A stretch of DNA of 6,290 nt from Pseudomonadota bacterium. Lineage in GTDB: Bacteria > Bdellovibrionota > Oligoflexia > Oligoflexales > Oligoflexaceae. Below are positions 1 through 5,913 of the stretch, one piece after another (position 1 is the stretch's first letter; the number at the start of each line of letters is the position of its first letter). The notes below the pieces were generated by a model. The model was not told the origin of the DNA. It worked only from the letters and a program-made list of their open reading frames with translations, and ran no database searches. Where the stretch lies: positions 1-6,290 of the forward strand of contig JAKQGS010000126.1 of assembly GCA_029556045.1 (NCBI GenBank), in the 5' to 3' direction. The position numbers and the translations under genes are program-made.

Positions 1-1
1 C

Positions 2-127
2 CTGGCTTCCGGATCACAAGGGCAGGGCATTTCCATGACACCAGCCCTTAATATCGAATTGGCCCTCTGGAAGAGGGCCATCGATCAACTTGCCGGTGTT
101 CTTAACGCCCTTCACTCAAACGAGTGA
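2..127 (+). CDS. Possible C-terminal end of a plus-strand gene cut by the window edge (hypothetical)
   Basis: Reading plus frame 2 from the window edge gives 41 uninterrupted codons ending in TGA at 125-127. The peptide looks protein-like: a Gly/Ser/Gln-rich start followed by what would be an amphipathic helix (residues about 16-38, containing IELALWKRAIDQLAGVLNAL). No domain can be recognised from so short a piece. If real, it converges on valS and the two stop codons overlap by 12 bases. The minus strand also has a short open frame here (GTG at 113-115 to TGA at 14-16), but it has no ribosome binding site. The plus reading is preferred because it runs off the window and has plausible composition. 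The call is tentative, since an open run of this length can occur by chance. Confidence 0.38.
   Translation: MASGSQGQGISMTPALNIELALWKRAIDQLAGVLNALHSNE
60..80 (-). repeat. Perfect 9-bp inverted repeat just past the end of valS, possible terminator stem
   Basis: Bases 60-68 (TGGCCCTCT) and 72-80 (AGAGGGCCA) are perfectly complementary around a 3-base loop. The stem begins about 35 bases beyond the valS stop codon, where a transcription terminator would be expected. Neither strand has the T-run of a classical intrinsic terminator after it, so it may instead be a 3'-end stabilising hairpin. It lies inside the probable convergent plus-strand reading frame. Confidence 0.4.
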
Positions 128-2785
128 ATCCACGTTGGCCTTGAGGGACGCCAGCTGCGTTGCCAAATTAGTCTGCTGGGCCCGGGTGGTTTCTAAAATA
201 TCTTCCGGTGCCCGTGCCACAAAATCCTGGTTACTCAGCTTGGCATGAATGCCGGCCAACAGTTTTTCGATGCGCACCATCTCCTGCTGCAGGCGTGCTT
301 TTTCTTTATCGATATCCATCAGGCCCTCAGCGGGCAGATAGATCTGAAAGTCCCGTCCCACAAACGTCAGCGAACGTCCTGGCTTCTGCAGACTGGTGCC
401 AGCCTGCAGGGTGTCAATACCGGCCAACCGTTTGATCCAGGGCTCAGACTTTTGCACAAGACTTACGGTTGCGGCGGCGCTGGTCATGACAAAGGCGCTC
501 ATGCCGACCTTGGGGGATATGCCCGCTTGCTGGCGGGTTGAGCGAATGCCGGTGATCAGATCCTGGATTTTTTCCCAGTCGGATGCCGCTTGCTCATAGG
601 CGGGCATGTTGGCGGCTGACGGATAGGCGGAAACAGCCAGCGCGCTGGCGCGGACCCAATCGGGGTGGTGTGGGAGTTTTTGCCAAATTTCTTCCGTGAT
701 AAATGGAATCACGGGATGGGCCAGGCGCAAAGCCCCTTCCAGGGCATAGATCAGGACCGAAAGTGCAGCGTCTTTTTCCGGACCGGCGGGACCGTTCAGC
801 GTATCTTTGGAGCACTCCAGACCCCAGTCACAAAAACTACCCCAGATATAATGATAAACCGATTCCACCGCTTCGTTGATGCGGTAGGACTCAAACAGGC
901 TCTGTGCTTTGACGGCGGTCTGTCGGAGATTCTCCACCAGCCACTGTTCTGGCAATGTCAGCGTACACTGATTGAGGGGTTTGGGTTTAAACCCAGGCTC
1001 CACGTACCGCATGAGAAAGCGGGACGCGTTCCAAATTTTATTGATAAACCGGGCACCGGCATCAAAATCGCTTTCATCCATGCGCACCCGCCCCCCCAAT
1101 GGAGCCAGGCTTACCGCGGTATAGCGCACCGCATCCGCGCCATGTTTGTCGATCACATCGAGGGGGTCGATGCCATTCCCGAGTGTTTTGGAAAACTTGC
1201 GTCCCTTTTTGTCGCACACCGTTGCGTTGAAATAGACATCCCGGAACGGTACTTTTCCCTTGAATTTCAGGCCAACCATCACCATGCGGGCCACCCACAG
1301 GAAGATGATTTCCGGTGCGGTCACCAGCACGTCAGAGGGGTAAAAATAATCGAGATCCCGGGTTTGTCCCTTGCTTTCCTCGGGCCAGCCAAATGGACTT
1401 AGGGGCCAGAGCCAGCTGCTAAACCACGTATCCAGAACATCGGGATCTTGCTGGATGCGGGAAGATTGACAGTGGGTGCAGTGGGTGGGATCGTCCATGC
1501 CGGTGGAGACACCCTCGCAATCCTGACAATACCAAATGGGAATCCGGTGGCCCCACCAGAGTTGCCGAGAGATACACCAGTCCTGGATATTGTCGAGCCA
1601 GTAAAGATAGGTTTTGCGCCAGGTCTCCGGGTAAAACTGTAGATCACCATTGCGGGCGGCATCCGCAGCCGGTTTGGCGAGGTCCGCCATTCGCACATAC
1701 CACTGCATGGAAAGTTTAGGTTCAATGATGGTCTTACTGCGCTCAGAGTGGGGCACCGCATGGCGATAGGACTTTTCTTCGTCGAATAACCCGAGTTCCT
1801 TAAGGCCTTTGATAACTTCCTTGCGTGCCACAAATCGATCCATCCCCTGAAAACGCTCCGGCACCTTGTCATTCAGGGTGCCATCGTCATTGAGAATGGT
1901 GATGAAGGGCAGGCTGTGGCGTTTGCCGATTTCAAAATCGTTGGGATCATGGGCCGGTGTGATTTTGACCGCCCCGGTACCAAATTCGCTTTTAACGTAG
2001 GGATCGGCAACGATCGGAATCAGGCGCCCTGAAAAAGGCAGGCGCACCATTTTTCCAATCCACGCCTGATAACGCTCGTCATCGGGATGCACCGCCACCG
2101 CGGTATCCCCCAGCATGGTTTCGGGCCGGGTGGTGGCAATTGGGATAAACGCGTCGGTTCCATCAATGGGATAACGGAATTGCCACAGATGGCCGTTGAT
2201 CTCAACGCTTTCCACCTCGTCATCCGAAATCGCTGTTTTGAGCTGCGTATCCCAGTTTACCAGCCGTTCACCGCGGTAGATCAGCCCCTCCTGGAACAGT
2301 TGCACGAATACATGGCGCACAGCCTCCGACAGTTTGGGATCCATGGTGTAGGCCACACGATCCCAGTCGCAGGAAAATCCCAGGTTGGCAAACTGGTCGA
2401 GGATGATGCCTCCGTATTTTTCTTTCCACTGGTGCAGGCGCTCCACAAATTTTTCCCGCCCCAGTTGGTCCTTGGTCTTCCCTTCCGATTCCAAAAGCTC
2501 CTTTTCCACCATCATCTGGGTGGCGATTCCGGCATGATCCGTTCCGGGTAGCCAGCAGGCGTTATAACCGCACATCCTCTTCCAGCGGATCAGCAGATCC
2601 TGGATGGTATAGCCAGTGCCATGGCCCATATGCAGTTTGGAAGTGACATTGGGGGGTGGCATGAGGATCGTGTAAGGTTTGCGATCCGGATCCACTTTGG
2701 CATTAAAGATTTTTTGAGCCATCCACATATCCCAGATTTTTTTCTCATAGGATTTGGGGGAATAAACAGCATCCATTTCACTCAT
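116..2785 (-). CDS. valS: Valyl-tRNA synthetase
   Basis: Cytoplasmic class I aminoacyl-tRNA synthetase that charges tRNA-Val using ATP. The product is 889 residues, normal for the family. Numbered from the chosen ATG, the HIGH-type motif HMGH is at 52-55 after PPPNVT. The inserted editing (CP1) domain spans roughly 200-345 and contains TTRPETMLGDTAVAV and GTGAVKITPAHDPNDF, with the conserved aspartate near 280. A zinc-ribbon-like pair of CxxC motifs is at 420/423 and 436/439. The KMSKS-type loop is KFSKT at 530-534, followed by LGNGIDP. An anticodon-binding helical domain follows, and the last 65 or so residues (from about 824) form the coiled coil typical of bacterial ValRS. An in-frame TTG at 2822-2824 would add 13 residues, but those codons contain the ribosome binding site AAAGGA, placed 8 bases before the ATG at 2783-2785, so the ATG is the start. 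The gene has its own promoter and follows a terminator. Confidence 0.97.
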   Translation of the reverse strand: MSEMDAVYSPKSYEKKIWDMWMAQKIFNAKVDPDRKPYTILMPPPNVTSKLHMGHGTGYTIQDLLIRWKRMCGYNACWLPGTDHAGIATQMMVEKELLESEGKTKDQLGREKFVERLHQWKEKYGGIILDQFANLGFSCDWDRVAYTMDPKLSEAVRHVFVQLFQEGLIYRGERLVNWDTQLKTAISDDEVESVEINGHLWQFRYPIDGTDAFIPIATTRPETMLGDTAVAVHPDDERYQAWIGKMVRLPFSGRLIPIVADPYVKSEFGTGAVKITPAHDPNDFEIGKRHSLPFITILNDDGTLNDKVPERFQGMDRFVARKEVIKGLKELGLFDEEKSYRHAVPHSERSKTIIEPKLSMQWYVRMADLAKPAADAARNGDLQFYPETWRKTYLYWLDNIQDWCISRQLWWGHRIPIWYCQDCEGVSTGMDDPTHCTHCQSSRIQQDPDVLDTWFSSWLWPLSPFGWPEESKGQTRDLDYFYPSDVLVTAPEIIFLWVARMVMVGLKFKGKVPFRDVYFNATVCDKKGRKFSKTLGNGIDPLDVIDKHGADAVRYTAVSLAPLGGRVRMDESDFDAGARFINKIWNASRFLMRYVEPGFKPKPLNQCTLTLPEQWLVENLRQTAVKAQSLFESYRINEAVESVYHYIWGSFCDWGLECSKDTLNGPAGPEKDAALSVLIYALEGALRLAHPVIPFITEEIWQKLPHHPDWVRASALAVSAYPSAANMPAYEQAASDWEKIQDLITGIRSTRQQAGISPKVGMSAFVMTSAAATVSLVQKSEPWIKRLAGIDTLQAGTSLQKPGRSLTFVGRDFQIYLPAEGLMDIDKEKARLQQEMVRIEKLLAGIHAKLSNQDFVARAPEDILETTRAQQTNLATQLASLKANVDSLV

Positions 2786-2793
2786 GGAATATG

Positions 2794-2799
2794 TCCTTT
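2794..2799 (-). promoter_or_regulatory. Ribosome binding site that fixes the valS start
   Basis: On the minus strand AAAGGA lies 8 bases before the ATG at 2783-2785. It falls inside the upstream in-frame TTG extension, which argues against the longer product. Confidence 0.8.
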
Positions 2800-2845
2800 G
2801 CAGGGTTGGCCGACCTTGAAACAAGACGGATTACGATATGAATTT

Positions 2846-2874
2846 ATTATAGAATGTCTTGGTTTTTAGGTCGA
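2846..2874 (-). promoter_or_regulatory. Sigma-70-type promoter of valS
   Basis: The minus strand has a consensus -10 box TATAAT (2846-2851), a 17-base spacer, and a -35 box TCGACC (2869-2874), which matches TTGACA at four of six positions. Initiation would fall near 2839, giving a leader of roughly 53 bases before the ATG. I see no T-box or attenuator structure in the leader. Confidence 0.72.
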
Positions 2875-2882
2875 TATAAATC

Positions 2883-2908
2883 AAAAACCTGCCGATTGGG
2901 CGGGTTTT
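2883..2908 (-). terminator. Intrinsic terminator of the metalloprotease gene
   Basis: Arms 2884-2893 and 2899-2908 pair around a 5-base loop (2894-2898). On the minus strand the stem reads AAAACC, one C-A mismatch, then GCC, and the 3' arm ends in TTTTT followed by GATTT. It starts about 25 bases after the metalloprotease stop codon. On the plus strand the mismatched position becomes a U-G wobble, but no plus-strand gene ends here. It separates the metalloprotease gene from the valS promoter. Confidence 0.75.
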
Positions 2909-2909
2909 G

Positions 2910-2924
2910 GTGCGGTTCGATGGA
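2910..2924. repeat. Near-direct repeat, copy 1 (downstream of the metalloprotease gene)
   Basis: GTGCGGTTCGATGGA on the plus strand. It differs from the copy at 3922-3935 by one extra G. It lies between the metalloprotease stop codon and its terminator stem. Confidence 0.5.
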
Positions 2925-2933
2925 ATTTCAATC

Positions 2934-3803
2934 TCAGTGGGCCGTGGTGGTCTGTAACTTCAGGTTCGCCAGATCTTGGGCAGCCGCTTGCAGAAATTTG
3001 GATTCTGCCTCCGGTTTTTCCAGCATTTCAAGCAGGTTATCGATGTCACAGGCGTCGCCGGTGCAGCCGTAGATCACCTGGGCTTTTTCAATATCCCCCC
3101 GTGACATACGGCGGGTGGTAAGGCCCTCACCGATAAAGAGGGATGGATTCATGATGGAACTGCTGTCGATGTCAGCACTGATATGGGCCAGCCCAAGGAG
3201 GTGGCCCAACTCATGAAGGGCCAGAGACTGCATGTCCACCACTTCCTTATCCCGGGTGGCCTTTTGTTTGAGGCTGTCCCCGATGATATAGCCCTCGTTA
3301 TTAAAGCGAATATCGGCATCGGTAATAACCCGGGTATCAGCTCCGTTATTCCAAATGGTGGTGGCTAGCACATGATCCGGCTTGCCGGTCTTCGCCCAAT
3401 TGGTATCGAGGTAGTGACCGTTAACGCGGTCACTGAGCGAGCTATAGAGGTCGTTAAAGGAGTCACCGGACATGCCGGTGTGGGTTCCCGTGTATTTAAA
3501 GAGCGGTTTCCCCACCACGGTTTCCCAATGTTTCATGGCGGCCAAGAGATGGACTTTTTGCTCCTCGTTGAGGTCATCCCCAAACCGGAAGGGGATCGGC
3601 AGCTTGTCCCAGCCAAAACTGGCGTGGATGCCATAGAGTGTTGACGTGGGATCGTTGGTTTCCTGGTTGGCTGCGCCAGCACGGGGTTCCACGTCCTCAT
3701 GGACGCTCACCTGGTACATCTGGCTGCCGCAGGCTATGAAATTACCGAAGGTAAAAATCAAAGCACCCAGGGTTGCAAAATACTTCACTCCAAAGCTTGC
3801 CAT
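2934..3803 (-). CDS. Matrixin-like (M10/metzincin) zinc metalloprotease, probable lipoprotein
   Basis: Predicted exported zinc endopeptidase of 289 residues. Numbered from the ATG at 3801-3803, residues 1-24 form a signal peptide (positive residue, then a hydrophobic stretch) ending in FIAC, an acceptable though non-ideal lipobox, so Cys25 is probably lipidated. The next residue is Gly, so the E. coli +2 rule would send it to the outer membrane. A catalytic domain starts around residue 62. The zinc motif HELGHLLGLAH (HExxHxxGxxH) is at 197-207 and a Met-turn SIMNP lies near 217-220, both defining metzincins. The stretch around ITDADIRFN (about 160-168) is also matrixin-like. No cysteine-switch propeptide (PRCGxPD) is visible. 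Two cysteines at 247 and 252 (GCTGDAC) close the domain and could form a disulfide, and a helical Ala/Leu-rich tail follows. An in-frame TTG 5 codons upstream is rejected because the ribosome binding site lies within that extension. The substrate cannot be deduced. Confidence 0.9.
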   Translation of the reverse strand: MASFGVKYFATLGALIFTFGNFIACGSQMYQVSVHEDVEPRAGAANQETNDPTSTLYGIHASFGWDKLPIPFRFGDDLNEEQKVHLLAAMKHWETVVGKPLFKYTGTHTGMSGDSFNDLYSSLSDRVNGHYLDTNWAKTGKPDHVLATTIWNNGADTRVITDADIRFNNEGYIIGDSLKQKATRDKEVVDMQSLALHELGHLLGLAHISADIDSSSIMNPSLFIGEGLTTRRMSRGDIEKAQVIYGCTGDACDIDNLLEMLEKPEAESKFLQAAAQDLANLKLQTTTAH

Positions 3804-3807
3804 GAAT

Positions 3808-3814
3808 CCACCTC
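3808..3814 (-). promoter_or_regulatory. Ribosome binding site that fixes the metalloprotease start
   Basis: Minus-strand GAGGTGG lies about 5 bases before the ATG at 3801-3803. The alternative TTG start at 3816-3818 is upstream of this site and has no good site of its own. Confidence 0.8.
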
Positions 3815-3866
3815 TCAATTGCCGGATTTCATCAGGACCTAAGGAGCTTATCGTCTGATTTCTGTG

Positions 3867-3878
3867 ATTCTTTAGAAT
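3867..3878. repeat. Short perfect palindrome upstream of the metalloprotease gene, possible operator
   Basis: ATTCTTTAGAAT consists of 5-base arms around a TT centre, 64 bases before the ATG. Its right arm overlaps TAGAATGTC (3873-3881), a 9-mer that also occurs at 2850-2858 over the valS -10 region. A regulatory role is inferred from position and symmetry only. Confidence 0.3.
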
Positions 3879-3921
3879 GTCCTAAACAAATTAATTTAGT
3901 TTAATAATATCAGGTAGGTAT

Positions 3922-3935
3922 GTGCGTTCGATGGA
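3922..3935. repeat. Near-direct repeat, copy 2 (upstream of the metalloprotease gene)
   Basis: GTGCGTTCGATGGA on the plus strand. It matches 2910-2924 except for one missing G, and lies in the gap between the LysM and metalloprotease genes. Together the two copies bracket the metalloprotease gene about 1 kb apart in the same orientation. Confidence 0.5.
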
Positions 3936-3981
3936 GGGTAAATTTTTCGAAATTTCTTCCCACAGCCCGCCGGACGGACTG
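3936..3981 (-). terminator. Tandem stem-loops after the LysM gene, possible terminator
   Basis: The first minus-strand stem pairs CAGTCCG (3975-3981) with CGGGCTG (3963-3969) around a 5-base loop, giving 7 pairs with one G-U wobble. It is followed by an A/T-rich inverted repeat, AAATTT (3950-3955) and AAATTT (3940-3945), around a 4-base centre, flanked by GGG and CCC. The first stem starts about 25 bases past the LysM stop codon, where a terminator is expected, but it is not followed directly by a clean T-run. It is weaker than the other two terminators in this window. Confidence 0.4.
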
Positions 3982-4007
3982 CACGCTAAACCGCTGAATT
4001 CAGTACG

Positions 4008-5150
4008 TTAATGCTTGAGAGACGCCGTTTTGTTCTGACGCGCTTCCTGCAAAGCCTTCTCCATGTCCTGAGGATTGACATAGTGAATGGTTGCTCCTGC
4101 CAGAACTAGATTGGGATTTGGAATTTTAGTTTTGTTTTGAATCCACAGGGTCTTCCATGCGGCTTCCTGCCCCATGGTTTTGGCGGCGATCTTAGCCAGG
4201 GTGTCACCTGCCACAACGGTATACTCCTGCTGCGGCAAACTCTTCATAGTCTCAACGTAAACATCGGATCCCCCGGTGGCGTCAAAGCGAATCACGTCGC
4301 CGGGAAAGATTCGGTTGGCCTCCGAAATCTGGTTGGCTTCAGCCAGGCTGCGCCAGTTGCGGGAGGTGCCATAGATCTTTTGCGAGATGGTGGATAGGGT
4401 GTCACCCGGCTGAACAATGTACACATGGCTCATGTCGTCTGTGGATACACGGGACTCATTGGCGGCCATGTTGCGGGCAGCGCGGATCTTGGATTTTTTT
4501 CCTTTTGTTTTCGGCTGGGCCTGTGCCGGGGCCTGCTCCACAGTGTCCTGAGCGTGATCTGGCGCCGAGGACTCGGCCGCGTCAACCGATTCTTCGGTTG
4601 TGGCGAGGGCATCTGCAGCGGTGGTTGCTGGAGCCGGAGATTCTTCAATTTCCGCCGTGAGGGGATCTGGTTCTGCCGACTCGTCCGCCGCGGAGGTGGT
4701 TTCATCAGTCGTCGTGCCTGTGCCCTCCGGGAGCATTGGATCAGCAGAAGCGGCCGTTAAGCCTTTGTCATCCACACCACTGGATTCGGCCAAAATATCG
4801 GAGGTTGTCTCGGAGACAGACTCATCGGACTTTTCCTCGTCAACCGGCGCATCGGTTAGAGTACTAGTTCCAGCGAGTTCATCGCTGGAGAAAGACTCAG
4901 GCGCCATGTCACCACTTTCGCCAGAGTCATCTTTGGCCAGAAGGGTGGATTCTTCTTCATTAAGGACCGGGGATTGTTCACCTTCCGCGCTGGCTTGGGG
5001 GTCATAGCTCGAGTGATCGACGCCATCCGTAGCTTCGGCTGCGATCGTCGGTGTGTCCTCGCCCTCGTCCGAGTGGGTGCAGCTGTTCAGCAGTAGTCCC
5101 AGAACCAGGGCGCAAACAAACTTAGATGGCATAACGCGAAAGGTTTTCAA
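4008..5150 (-). CDS. Lipoprotein with long acidic tether and two LysM domains
   Basis: Predicted envelope lipoprotein of 380 residues that binds peptidoglycan. Numbered from the TTG at 5148-5150, residues 1-23 are a clear lipoprotein signal (basic start, hydrophobic core VCALVLGLLL, lipobox LNSC) with Cys24 as the lipid site. Residues about 25-212 are low complexity, rich in Glu, Asp, Ser, Thr, Ala and Pro with very few lysines, and are probably disordered. A basic patch (KTKGKKSKIRAAR, about 214-226) follows. LysM 1 is about 242-290 (starts YIVQPGDTLSTISQKIYG) and LysM 2 about 309-359 (starts YTVVAGDTLAKIAAKTMG). A short charged tail ends the protein. No enzymatic domain is present, so a structural or tethering role between membrane and wall is inferred. 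The ribosome binding site AAGGAG lies 6 bases before the TTG. An internal ATG at 5130-5132 has no such site, and frames opening further upstream would bury the signal peptide. Confidence 0.9.
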   Translation of the reverse strand: MKTFRVMPSKFVCALVLGLLLNSCTHSDEGEDTPTIAAEATDGVDHSSYDPQASAEGEQSPVLNEEESTLLAKDDSGESGDMAPESFSSDELAGTSTLTDAPVDEEKSDESVSETTSDILAESSGVDDKGLTAASADPMLPEGTGTTTDETTSAADESAEPDPLTAEIEESPAPATTAADALATTEESVDAAESSAPDHAQDTVEQAPAQAQPKTKGKKSKIRAARNMAANESRVSTDDMSHVYIVQPGDTLSTISQKIYGTSRNWRSLAEANQISEANRIFPGDVIRFDATGGSDVYVETMKSLPQQEYTVVAGDTLAKIAAKTMGQEAAWKTLWIQNKTKIPNPNLVLAGATIHYVNPQDMEKALQEARQNKTASLKH

Positions 5151-5156
5151 GGCAAT

Positions 5157-5162
5157 CTCCTT
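5157..5162 (-). promoter_or_regulatory. Ribosome binding site that selects a TTG start
   Basis: Minus-strand AAGGAG followed by a 6-base spacer (ATTGCC) and TTG at 5148-5150. The first ATG in this frame is 6 codons further on and is preceded by no purine-rich site. Starting at TTG also supplies the Lys and Arg of the signal-peptide n-region. Confidence 0.85.
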
Positions 5163-5331
5163 ATTTAGAAAACAGTCGCTGAAAAAAACGCAGGATTCGA
5201 AACGATATAAAAACCCATTGGGCCCGCTTGGGCGTTGGATATTTCGGAACAAAGCGGCAAAAAATTTAAGGAGAAAACGCCGCGTCTGCATAAGCTGGGG
5301 TAAGAACTAATTTAAGTTTATCACGGCCAAG
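5163..5331 (-). other. Intergenic/leader region before the LysM gene, no gene recognised
   Basis: This region lies between the FKBP terminator and the LysM ribosome binding site. The promoter of the LysM gene must be here if the terminator is efficient, but I found no convincing -35/-10 pair. A TATATC about 60 bases before the start codon is the best -10-like sequence, and it lacks a partner. Minor structure includes the arms GCGGC and GCCGC separated by 20 A/T-rich bases (5253-5282), and two copies of TTGGGC (5219-5224 and 5228-5233). The region is open in the LysM frame, but that translation has no features of a protein. Confidence 0.45.
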
Positions 5332-5364
5332 AAAAAAGCTGCACGGCAGGAGCCGCGCAGCTTT
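5332..5364 (-). terminator. Strong intrinsic terminator of the FKBP gene
   Basis: On the minus strand, arms 5352-5364 and 5335-5347 form a continuous 13-pair stem (one G-U wobble) closed by a TCCT loop. It is followed immediately by more T residues, with six Ts in a row at 5332-5337. It starts 25 bases after the FKBP stop codon. This is the best terminator in the window and indicates that the LysM gene is transcribed separately. Confidence 0.92.
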
Positions 5365-5389
5365 AGAAAACGAATTAAAAGCCGTTGAA

Positions 5390-5908
5390 TTACTGAGTAA
5401 CCGACTGTGGTTGCGCACCGCCCTCAGGAGCAGGTGTGGGAGCCGCCGTCTCTTCTTTTTGAACACTCAACAGCTCAACGTCGAACTTCAGGGTTGCGCC
5501 CGGAGGAATGACGCCGCCAGCACCGCGATCACCATAAGCCATATCGGGTGGAATCACGAGAGAGCGTTTGCCGCCAACTTTCATGCCTTTGATGCCCTGA
5601 TCCCAGCCATTGATCACCTGGCCGCTACCCAGCTTAAAGGAGAACGGGGTGCCACGATCCAGTGAGCTGTCAAACTTGGTACCATCCGTCAAAGTGCCGG
5701 TGTAATGCACGGTGACCATCATGCCTTCCTGGGCTTCATCACCGGTACCTGCTTGGGTATCCGTGATCTGCAATTCTTTGACGTCGGCGGTCTTGCCTGC
5801 TTCTGTCGTGGCAGTAGTAGCAGTATTGGCGTCTTTTGGCTGGCAAGTGCAACCAGTCAGAGAGCCAATCAACGCCAGGGAAAATAAAGATAGACGTGTT
5901 GAAATCAT
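5390..5908 (-). CDS. FKBP-type peptidyl-prolyl cis-trans isomerase, lipoprotein
   Basis: Predicted to catalyse cis-trans isomerisation of prolyl bonds in exported proteins, as a 172-residue lipoprotein. Residues 1-19 are a signal peptide ending in the lipobox LTGC, so Cys20 is the lipid site; a second cysteine follows at 22. A short Ala/Thr-rich linker (about 27-42) leads to a single complete FKBP domain at about 45-152. Residues matching the FKBP12 active site are all visible: Tyr69 (VHYTG), Phe79-Asp80 (KFDSS), Phe89, Val98-Ile99, Trp102 (NGWDQG), Tyr125 (AYG), Ile134 (VIPPG) and Phe142 (FDVELL). The tail (about 153-172) is Pro/Ala/Gln/Gly-rich and probably disordered. The domain has the minimal FKBP12 form, without a trigger-factor or SlyD-like insertion. 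The start is ATG at 5906-5908 with AAGAGG 5 bases upstream. It has its own promoter and terminator, so is probably monocistronic. fkpA-like naming would be a guess, because FkpA has an extra N-terminal dimerisation domain that is absent here. Confidence 0.96.
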   Translation of the reverse strand: MISTRLSLFSLALIGSLTGCTCQPKDANTATTATTEAGKTADVKELQITDTQAGTGDEAQEGMMVTVHYTGTLTDGTKFDSSLDRGTPFSFKLGSGQVINGWDQGIKGMKVGGKRSLVIPPDMAYGDRGAGGVIPPGATLKFDVELLSVQKEETAAPTPAPEGGAQPQSVTQ

Positions 5909-5913
5909 GGTAA

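Noticed and set aside
14..115. 33-residue minus-strand frame starting at GTG just after the valS stop
   Set aside because: No ribosome binding site and no recognisable sequence; the opposite-strand reading is more protein-like and continues to the window edge.
665..1402. 245-codon plus-strand open frame antisense to valS
   Set aside because: It lies wholly inside the well-supported valS gene, has no recognisable domain and its composition (rich in His, Phe, Pro, Cys) is that of an antisense shadow.
1399..1872. 157-codon minus-strand open frame in another frame of valS
   Set aside because: It overlaps the catalytic domain of valS on the same strand in a different frame, and has no family features or start signal.
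2786..2840. T-box or attenuator control of valS
   Set aside because: The leader is only about 53 bases, with no T-box motif, no leader peptide with repeated Val codons and no terminator stem.
3888..3900. AT-rich palindrome AAATTAATTT as an UP element or attachment site
   Set aside because: AT-rich self-complementary runs are expected in intergenic DNA; there is no integrase, tRNA or paired site nearby.
4600..5007. 135-codon Ser/Val-rich plus-strand open frame
   Set aside because: It is the antisense of the repetitive acidic tether of the LysM lipoprotein; Glu/Ser/Thr/Ala-rich codons give Ser/Val-rich reverse frames without stops.
5151..5291. N-terminal extension of the LysM protein to an ATG at 5289-5291
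   Set aside because: It would place the lipoprotein signal peptide about 55 residues into the protein, the extension has no protein-like features, and a perfect ribosome binding site lies inside it before the TTG.
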